Assembly: GCA_034336665.1 (NCBI GenBank)
Contig: CM067572.1
Span: 3,650,286 to 3,714,285 of the forward strand
Length of the DNA: 64,000 bases
Source: Luscinia megarhynchos
Taxonomy: Eukaryota > Chordata > Aves > Passeriformes > Turdidae
Reading direction: 5' to 3'
A program made the position numbers and the translations under genes. Shown here piece by piece: positions 56,401 through 64,000 of this stretch (position 1 is its first letter; the number at the start of each line of letters is the position of its first letter). The notes under the pieces were generated by a model, which saw nothing but the letters and a program-made list of their open reading frames with translations, did not search any database and was not told the DNA's origin.

Positions 56401-58009
56401 AGTCTCCAGCTTTGGTGGGATTGCCCTGGATTTGCACCAGCGTCACCAGGGGAAACACGTGGCCCAACAATTCCTTAAAAACTCAAGGTGGTTGTTTCCC
56501 TGACTCCACTGACTCTGAAACTTCAGTGAAGGCAATGGCATTGCACAGCCTGGAGACCACCACAGGTTCTGGTGATTTCTGCTAGATATGTTCTGATATT
56601 GGGTGTTTCTGGCAAAGTTTATATTGCCTTTACACAACAGCAATCTTGCTGGATGCTCCCTTGATATTGATCTGGTGCAAGCTGGACCCTAATAGTGACC
56701 CAAACTACTGCTCCTCACAGCCCAGAATTTCCTCCATCTGTCAAGGTACTTTTTCTTTCATTTGCCCTTCACAACTCTTCCAGACCTTTGTATCCCATCA
56801 GATCCTTGAAAGATTATCCTCTAAGCAGGGACAGAAAAGGCTGCTCATCTCTCCCACCTCCTTTCTCCTCCCCACTCCCCTTGTTCTCCTGCCATTGCCA
56901 CCTTTCTGTCTCACTCTCACATCTGTGGTGCTGCAGCATTTAAATGGTTCAGCACACACACCCTGGTTTGCTCCTCTCCTACTCCAGCATGTGGCTGGTT
57001 AGATAATATAGATCTATATACAGCAAGAGAGTTCATGGATCCATTGATTTCAAGACAATTTAGAGTGTGTTTGGCAAGTTACCATATGAAGATAGCCCTG
57101 TGGGCAATTCTTCATCCCACTACAGCTGATGGGATTGCTCAAGTCAACGGGACCCCACACAGCATTTTTGGTTCATAAGCCAGAGACTTGCTTTCATGTT
57201 GCTTTGGATGTTCCCTTTCAAGTAATCAAATTTACAGTCAGTCTAGTCCCAAAAAGACATCTGATTACTGATCATTACTATACCTACCAGGCCACCAAAA
57301 ATGTACTATATTTATCCATCAGATGTGATATTTTATCATGGATGGCCCTATTCCAAATTTTACAGATTTTCACTAAAAAGAAAGTGAATGTGGCAAGGAA
57401 ATTTCTAATATTACTTGTGAACAGTAATAGAAAAAATAATTAATATAATCTTAATTGCCTATTTGAACACTGACAGACTAATTTGGAGCTGAACTCAGGA
57501 TCACAGTTCTGATGGCTGTGACAGCCTATACCACTAGTATTTGATAAAGTTCATTTCATCACTAGATGTATTAACAACATATCTCCAAAACTTCTCTTTC
57601 TACCATCTAGAGTAAAGTTAAAAAATATTTCAGGACACAGATTAAGAAAAAAAAAAAAAGAAAAAGAGACCATAATACCATCAGACTCTGCAGAAATCTA
57701 GATTTTGTTTGAAAGTTAATTAATATTTATGAGGTATCTGAATCCCAGTTTTGACTTTTGGGTCGTTTGTCATGATTTATAAAGAAATTTTTTCCATCTT
57801 TAACATGAGGTTGATTTATTTCCACTGTCATTTACTGAAGACTGGACATACCTTGGAGCTAGAAAAGAGCAAAGACAATGTTCTCTTGGCTTTGCAGGGG
57901 AGAGGTGGGAGAGGAACCTCTTTGCCTGCACTGAGCACCACAAGGGCTTCCCAGCATTGTTGCTTCATCAATACAAAACACCAACATGGAGTGTGCATCT
58001 CATTTTTTT
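53421..58009. other. 4.6-kb stretch without a recognised gene
   Basis: Contains a T10 run followed by a GA-rich patch (53939-53991), an A13 run (57648-57660), and a small CpG cluster at about 54517-54555 (ATACGGGGAGCATCGGAGC, then AGCGCCGGGCGGATGCGC). The frames seen are unrecognised. 57280-57480 is AT-rich. No transposon was identified with confidence. Confidence 0.45.
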
Positions 58010-58640
58010 AGAGCCGTGTGTTTTCCGAGCTGCTTATTCAATCATTTTAACAATTTCTAGAACCGCGACTCGCGCCGCACGCGTCCTTTCGGTGGGAGCC
58101 GTAGGTGATATGATCAAAGTTAGCCTGCACCTAATCAGCAGAGAGGCATAATCAAGAATCTTTTTTTAAGATGTGTTCAATTCAGCGGAGGGCAAAGACT
58201 ATTAGTCTTTTCCTTATTCACTACGGTTTGGGTGAAATTCTCATTATTTCCATTAATACCGTTCCCACCATATCAATTATTATAAGGTGCACTCAATAAA
58301 GCAGCTACATTATACCTCAAGCAAAGTGTCTTTCAGTGTGGTTTCTCAAGCAAACAAGATTTACATCTTTGTGCAAGATCCACGGCTCTACCAAACTAGT
58401 GCCATATGTCTCTTTCTTTCCGTCGTCACCCCAGTGACAAAATCCAATGGGTAGATTCAACATGGAAAAGAATGTCGGAAACTCCGCAAAGGAAAACAAG
58501 CGGCAAAAGAGAAAGTTGGATGGGATTGATTAAAGCAACACTTTTAAGTGTGTTGGAACAAATTTTCCCCTACTGTGGCAGAAGAAATCCGTCACAACGG
58601 ATTTAGTCATAAATCGTCCTGTCAATACACAGAGAGGAGG
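58010..58640. promoter_or_regulatory. Strong candidate conserved non-coding element
   Basis: About 630 bp of complex, repeat-free, mostly AT-rich sequence with unusually many retained CpGs. Motif-like words include TTCAATCATTTTAACAATTTC, GATATGATCAAAG (TCF/LEF), CACCTAATCAGC, GGCATAATCAAG, TTTCCATTAATACCG, TATCAATTATTATAAGG, GATTGATTAAAGC and TAGTCATAAATCG. A compact CpG cluster sits inside it (58062-58101). Frames are short on both strands. By texture this is the best enhancer candidate in the 3' half. Sequence conservation is inferred, not measured. Confidence 0.45.
58062..58101. other. CpG micro-cluster, nine CpGs in about 40 bp
   Basis: AACCGCGACTCGCGCCGCAC followed by GCGTCC, TTTCGG and GCCG contains nine CpGs. 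The sequence on both sides is AT-rich and nearly free of CpG. It is far too short for a classical island. It may be a protected, unmethylated core of a regulatory element. Confidence 0.85.
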
Positions 58641-58919
58641 AATCTCCTGGGGAAAGATTTGGTTAATACACTGAGCATCTCAAATCGGCACCCATTGGGC
58701 AACCTAAACCAGCAGCACCATATGTGTCTATGAAAGCAGCACTTCCACTTCCCTTTAATACAAAATTCCTGAGCACCTGGATGCTTCCATGTCATGAAAT
58801 AAATGCTCGTAGAATAAAAATTTACAGTCCCTCACATGCATTAAATTTGTTTAAACAGTTTTTCAAAGCAAGAGCCTTTTTTTTTTTAAATCTTTCTTTT
58901 TTTTCCCCTCCTCTCCTCT
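58641..58919. other. Linking stretch, nothing recognised
   Basis: AT-rich, with a T10 run at 58879-58888 and a CT-rich end. No gene or repeat family was seen. Confidence 0.5.
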
Positions 58920-59280
58920 TTTAAATGGCGAGCTGTATTTTATAATGGAGCGCCAGCTCTCCTGCGAGCCTCCATTCTTCCAGCCCTGACAGACTGTTTG
59001 TCAGCTAAACTCCCCTTGTCATGTATCCCCACCACTGCCAACTCATGCACGGAGACCTTCACTTTTACTGCTACCACTTGCACCCTGCGCAACCTTTGTC
59101 ATTGATCACTGATCCAACCCAGTGCCCACATGTTCTTCAAGTGCCTACACAAGTAATGAGGTACTTGTGGTGTAAAATTAAACTGTCAACTGTCAGCGAT
59201 TGATAACCACAGCGAGAGCTGACCTAGAACACCTGCACCCGTGGCCAAGACAGGTGTGACACGTTTGATCGCTGAGCCCT
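58920..59280. promoter_or_regulatory. Candidate enhancer with TALE-motif cluster and T-box-like site
   Basis: TGACA/TGTCA words are concentrated: an inverted pair CTGACA-n7-TGTCAG (58986-59004) and a direct pair CTGTCA at 59183 and 59190, followed at once by GCGATTGATAACC (PBX/HOX-like). AGGTGTGA at 59252 matches a T-box half-site. AATGGCGAGCTG, AATGGAGCGCC and TTTGTCATTGATCACTGATCC add further structured words. CTGTCA is the reverse complement of the MEIS/TGIF core TGACAG. Binding and function are inferred. Confidence 0.4.
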
Positions 59281-61870
59281 ACTAGTCAGCGTGACCCGGC
59301 GGTGTCCCTCCATGGATTCCGCCCCTGACAGAGATGCTGTATTTCAGCCCTGGGTTTTCACTGCTGGTGCAGGAGCAGCTCCCTCCCCAGCCACCACAGA
59401 ATCTCTCCTCCACCACAGTGGCTGCAATGTGAGCAACACCACGTTTTGGTGATGACAGGTATTTATGGCCACGGAGCGTCTTTCTACCTCCCCATCTCGT
59501 TGTTCCTGCTTCTGATTCCTCTTCACTGCTGCTTGGCAGCACACTCACATTTATCAGCACTGTTCATCCCCTTTATCAAAGCTTTTGTAAGTATCTCAGG
59601 GCTCAATCAGGGTCTTCATTCCCATAGGTGCATTGATTTAGCAACAACATGGAGTAGCATTTATGGTTGTTTTTATAGTATAAAGTCTCTGGTTCTGCTT
59701 CTGCGTCACTACATGGCAGGAGCACAGAGCTGACTGTTGCTTTGGCATCGTTTAAGTAAACTCAGCCTGATGCTGCTGGGAGCACGGAATAGGAAATCTC
59801 CATTCCCCTTCTCAACCATTCCATCACTGCCACGGAGAAACACATCTCTCTTCACCCAGCTCTAATTAGTTTTAGCTGTGTTACTACACAATGTTTAGCC
59901 TTTCGTTCATATTTAAATATTTTTACTCATAATTTTGAGCAATTGATTTTTATTTTAAGCAAAAAGGGGCTTTTAAGGCACACCCTGTCTTTTAAAACCC
60001 CCTGAAACACATCAGAAAATAACGGCAAGAAGGTTTCTCCCCTCCCCTCCAACAGTTGCACTATATTAAGTTCATGTGATGAGAAGATAAAAATCTATTA
60101 ACTTGCTGCTGACCTTATCGACACAAGGATCTCTGCAGACATTACAGGAACCATATCTCTTCTGACTTTTACATCCAGAACCTCATGCACCAGCATCCCA
60201 AACCAAATATAAAATCTTCATGATGAGTGAAACAGTGACACATACTCTGACTCCAGTCCTGCTGGCTGGCAGGAGACACGGGGTCCTCTGGGGCCTGGGA
60301 CCAGCCTCTACTTTCAATTTGACTTCAGGGGCAGATTTCTCACCATATGCTACTGGGGGCTCTGAATCAAAACAGTTTCCATAGGACCATATGCTACGAG
60401 GCAAATGTGCTGGATGCAGAAATGCTTTCTGCTCCCCCATATCACCATGATGTATTGCAAACATAATTAAAGGTGAGTAACACGGGTGCTCCTGTTTGGG
60501 TTAATCATCCCTTTTTAAAACTGAAGCCAGTATAAAACAAACCAATTTTCAAATTAGACCAAAAGTCCATCTAAATACACATTTCTCACACACAGTCACA
60601 CCTCCCACATTTCCATGTATGCAGCAGACTCCTCCACTGCTCAGACAGTAGCTCTGAAAGAGCAAAGGATTTAAGGTTTTTTATTTTTATTATTGTTTTT
60701 ATTAAAGAAAAGCAGAGCAGGGACTCATACCTGTCTGTGATGCTTCTCCCATTTTAGCAATCAGTGAAATGGGACCATCACAAGCACCATCATGCCCCAG
60801 CTGCCAGAAGGCAGGGATCAGGAGATCTCCAAAAGGCAGCAAAGGTGTAGGTGCCACCAGGGTGCCCCTCAGCTCTGCCTGCTGAGAGGCAAAGGATTTC
60901 CAGGCCATTAGAAATAAGCCTGCACAGGCTGCCAGCAGTACTGCACCCCAAACAGCCCCTGGTTGGATTACATCAAAACATTGTGACAGCATCAGCTTGT
61001 GTTCACAGGGTTTGCCAGTGTCACCAACTAAATTTCAGGAGAATTATTTCAACAGCACATTTAAGGGGATTTTACTTGATCTGGGCCAACTCCAGAGGTA
61101 ATTCTGATACAAGCCATCAGGTAAGATGTCACATATGCCCATCACACACCCGAGGCAGGGCTCTGTGTCAGCAAAGCTCACCATCTCCCAGCCCACAAAC
61201 ACAGCCAGCACTCCACCCAGCTCCTCCACGCTTCGACTAAAACCCAGACCCTAACGCCAGCAAATCACAAAACGGGCAAGTGTTTTCAGAAGGTATCTGG
61301 AACTCAACCGAGCCACTCCTGAAGCTGCACAAACATCCAAGGCTGCAGAGCAGTTTCCTGGTGACGAGTCAGTGTGTGCAGTTATCACCTCCTCACCAGG
61401 GAGGTGTCAGTGCCAAAAGCAGGAGAGTTTTCTGGGACATCCCATGACTCATGTCTCCTGACCTTATGCCCTGCTCCGGCCACCCACTGCAGGAGACGAG
61501 CTGCTGGGCCGGAGGGACCTGTGGTCTGACCCGGCACATCTGGTTTTATGTTTGGGAGCGTGCTCACGTAATTTTCTAGCAGTACCTGGAAAATCCTCAA
61601 GTGTGCTATTAATTTGAAAGGCAAGTGTCCTTCCAAAACTCCTGGCATGCCAAGGCAAACCACTTGAGGAGCTCCAAGCTGGAGCAGTGCCCGTGCCCCA
61701 TCCCTCCCCAAGGCTCCAAGCCCTCCACATGTTTCACTCCAGAGAGCTCAGAGGAGCTCGTGGTTGAGACAAGGACTGGCCAAACCACATTCTGTATCCC
61801 CATTTCAGCCCCCTGTGTTCCTCCACAATCTCTAGGAAAATAGTTTCACTTATGTGCTACCCAATTTACT
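59281..61870. other. Stretch without a recognised gene
   Basis: Frames at 60851-61240 (plus, 129 codons) and 61385-61711 (minus, 108 codons) show no recognisable domain. A strong-looking splice donor AAAGGTGAGTAAC at 60471 has no clear matching exon. A T-rich patch lies at about 60677-60704. Confidence 0.45.
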
Positions 61871-61975
61871 CTTATTTTACAAGAGCTAATAGTAACACCC
61901 ATCCCACAGAGGTGTTGGGAAGTGAATGAGGTGGTTAAACACGCCTGAGCCACATTCATATCACAAGTAATAAAA
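61871..61975 (+). mobile_element. Possible MIR-like SINE relic
   Basis: TTTTACAAGAGCTAATAGTAAC, then CACCCATCCCACAGAGGTGTT, GGGAAGTGAATGAGG and TGGTTAAACACG follow the order of the MIR 3' half ('aaatggggataatagta..cctacctcacagggttgttgtgaggattaaatgagg..atgtaaagcgc'). Divergence is high and the diagnostic tail is weak. A chance match is possible. Confidence 0.4.
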
Positions 61976-63059
61976 ATACATTGCAAATGCCTAACAATAA
62001 AGAAATAACATGACTCAAGCCACGGCTGGTTGTGGTTGTGGTTTTGTGAAACAAAAAAATCTTACTGATGGGGAAAATTGCTGATGATTTGCTTCACAGA
62101 AAGAAAAAATAAACAAGTACAGTATAACACGGAACAAAGTTACAGTTTGATCAATGATATTCTTTATATTAATAACTGATGCAAGCTGAAAAATTTGGAT
62201 GTCGATTCAAATGTTTTCAGGGCTCAGAGATGGAACATAGGGCTCTGCATGCTGAATGCAGCTGTCCTGACAGGAGGATTGCAACAGCTCATGTTCATCC
62301 GCACCAGGTGCCAACATCTGATACTGGAACTGCGACTCGCTGTATTTGCAGGCAAACCCTCACATTTTTATTGCACATTCACCTTCCTGTTGCTGTATTG
62401 CAAACAGGATTTGAAATTTGTGCACTAAAAGGAGAGTAGATACGTCTCTTCTCACCGATGCTCCCTGCAAGACACGCTGAGATCAGACTGCAGAGCAGCC
62501 CAAGGAGAGATCAGTATGTAAAGTATGTCTGGAGCACCACATTCAGCTCACTCCAGCATGCGCCATCGAGGAGAAATTAATGATACGTGGAAAGCTCATT
62601 CCAGATGATCACAGTGACCAAAACTCTTGGACCTACAGACTCTTATTTCTTTTTTCCCCCCTGCACCCAAAAAGAATCCCTCTTGTTTTTATTCTAATCA
62701 CAGAGCTGACTGGAAAACCAGAACTTTCCCCAACCACCCAAGTGGAAGCAAAAGTGCTGATTTCAGAGCAATAAGGGCAGAATAGAACCCAGATCATGCA
62801 CCTCCCATCCTGGGGTTTTGGAACCAAGAACAGTGCACACCTTCTGGCATCATAAACAGATACATAAAAGTAAAATTAAACAGCTAAACTCTTGGGTATT
62901 CCTTGGGACAAAGAAAAAGTCAGTAAGAAATGACATCAAAGATAGGTTGTTTACATATTGGAGGACCTGTCTGCCCGTCTCTTCACATTGATTTTTACGG
63001 TACAAAAATATTATTTCAGTGACAAGGATGTAAACCTTATTCAAAACAGGATTTAAACC
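61976..63059. other. Stretch without a recognised gene
   Basis: Frames of up to 86 codons (62179-62439) are unrecognised. The segment near 62510-62560 (GTCTGGAGCACCACATTCAGC) faintly recalls CR1 internal sequence but not enough to call. Confidence 0.45.
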
Positions 63060-63480
63060 ATATCCTGCGAGTGAGGCATCTCTTCAGATAGCCTGCCTGC
63101 ACTTACAGCATACCGAAGGCATGCTGATTTTCGTCTGCAGTGTTTGTTAAGAGGGTCACAATATCAGGAAGCAGGAGAAGGCTCATCAAAGCCTCGTTGC
63201 TCGCCTTCACCGCTCATCAGCTAGACAGTACCTTGTTTTTTAAAGCTGGGCGGAAATGCATCTCCAGTGACCCATTGTTAGAAACTTCCTTTTGTCTTTA
63301 AGTTTGCTGGAAGGAGTACGGGGCCCCTTTTAACTCTTTTCCAATAGGTAATTTCCCTTAATTAGGGCTCTCATTACAAGTGAGAATTTATCAGACATGA
63401 TTAAAGAAGCATCTTGTCTCTTTCCTATCGTCTCAAAAGGGGGCATATTTTGATCTCCCAGTGTGTCTTGCAAACACAGA
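63060..63480. promoter_or_regulatory. Candidate conserved non-coding element
   Basis: Repeat-free complex DNA with CAGACATGATTAAAG, GTAATTTCCCTTAATTAGG, CTCATTACAAG, CCCATTGTTAG (SOX-like), CCTTTTGTCTTTAAG and ACAGATAAGC (GATA). Several CpGs are retained (ACCGAAGG, CTCGTTGCTCGCC, GCGGAAATG, TACGGGG, TATCGTC). The combination resembles a developmental enhancer, with conservation untested. Confidence 0.4.
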
Positions 63481-64000
63481 TAAGCACAGGCAGTGAGCTG
63501 GGAGATCACAGCAGAAATTTGGCCTGCTCAGAAAGTTCATGTTTGGAACTCGGCATCCTCAGAGCTTCCCTCTGAGTCGCAGGGTGTCAGAGCTGTGGGG
63601 GAGCAGGCAGGAAACCAGGCAGATGGGACTGCAGAGCTGAGCTTTGGGGCTTCAGCAGCCACAGTTCCTCAAAAACCCCGTGAGCACTGCACAAATCATC
63701 CTTCTGCACGTCCCTGGGCTTCACTTCTTCAGAGCATCCATTCCAGGCTGCCATTCCCTCTATATAAAAGGGCAACTCCTATCTATGCCCATGGGGTTTT
63801 AATGAAAAAAAACCCTGAATATGGCCTTTTTTCTAGCACCTCTCAATGCATTTCTCCCAGCTGAATGTGTGAAAGAGCCAATACAGAGCTTGCTGAACCA
63901 AAGTCCTGCATTTATATAATGAGGTTGCTCTACAGGTGCAGCCTCTGCCATCAGTGCCCCAAACCTGCTCCTGATGCCTTCCCCTCAGCATCTGCTCCCC
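63481..64000. other. Right-hand edge, no confirmed gene
   Basis: The 123-codon frame 63493-63864 has no recognisable domain. It contains the TATA-like motif annotated separately. The sequence is cut by the window end. Confidence 0.45.
63759..63772 (+). promoter_or_regulatory. TATA-box-like motif
   Basis: CTCTATATAAAAGGGC is close to an ideal vertebrate TATA box with G-rich 3' flank. If used, transcription would begin about 30 bp downstream, near 63790-63800. No initiator, coding start or downstream exon was recognised, and such motifs occur by chance. Confidence 0.3.

Noticed and set aside
60311..60345. Possible eighth palindromic MITE-like fragment (TCAATTTGACTTCAGGGGC)
   Set aside because: Only one short block fits the repeat group and no arms are visible.

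Overview
The window looks like non-coding nuclear DNA from a bird. The main evidence is retroposon sequence: at least two fragments carry the 3' end typical of avian CR1 LINEs (6552-6708 on +, 19817-19905 on -), with a third 3' end at 1408-1478 and an older internal piece near 24350-24660. There are no abundant young SINEs, repeat density is low, and CpG is depleted except at one island. CR1 also occurs in turtles and crocodilians, so 'bird' is an inference and I cannot name the species. No open reading frame encodes a protein I recognise. The longest frames (up to about 250 codons) look like chance, and the set around 14.2-14.9 kb is created by a 4-bp tandem repeat. I found no tRNA, rRNA, CRISPR array, endogenous retrovirus or processed pseudogene.

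Layout. 0-11.7 kb is plain intergenic sequence with CR1 3' ends, a MIR-type SINE relic and two degenerate palindromic MITE-like relics. 11.7-12.0 kb is dense in homeodomain-type sites and looks like a distal enhancer. 13.1-14.6 kb is a cluster of three unstable tandem repeats (TA dinucleotide, AT-rich 12-mer, and a 37-unit ATCC/GTCC array). It abuts the only clear CpG island of the window (14.6-15.2 kb), which is packed with GATA, FOX, SOX, TALE and nuclear-receptor/TCF-type motifs. 15-28 kb is mostly featureless, with an odd 19-bp palindrome at 20447, an eroded CR1 and a well-preserved palindromic MITE-like element (26620-26830). From 28 kb to the end, featureless stretches alternate with segments that read like conserved non-coding elements (about 28.2, 28.6, 33.5, 35.4, 39.5-40.0, 43.1, 45.8, 47.5, 50.7, 52-53, 58.0-58.6, 58.9-59.3 and 63.1-63.4 kb). 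Some of these contain tight CpG clusters or palindromic motifs.

Interpretation. The pattern (no genes, few repeats, many motif-dense islands, one CpG island) fits a gene desert or long intron acting as a regulatory landscape for a developmental gene outside the window. Conservation cannot be measured from a single sequence, so every 'conserved-element-like' call is an inference from motif content and texture.
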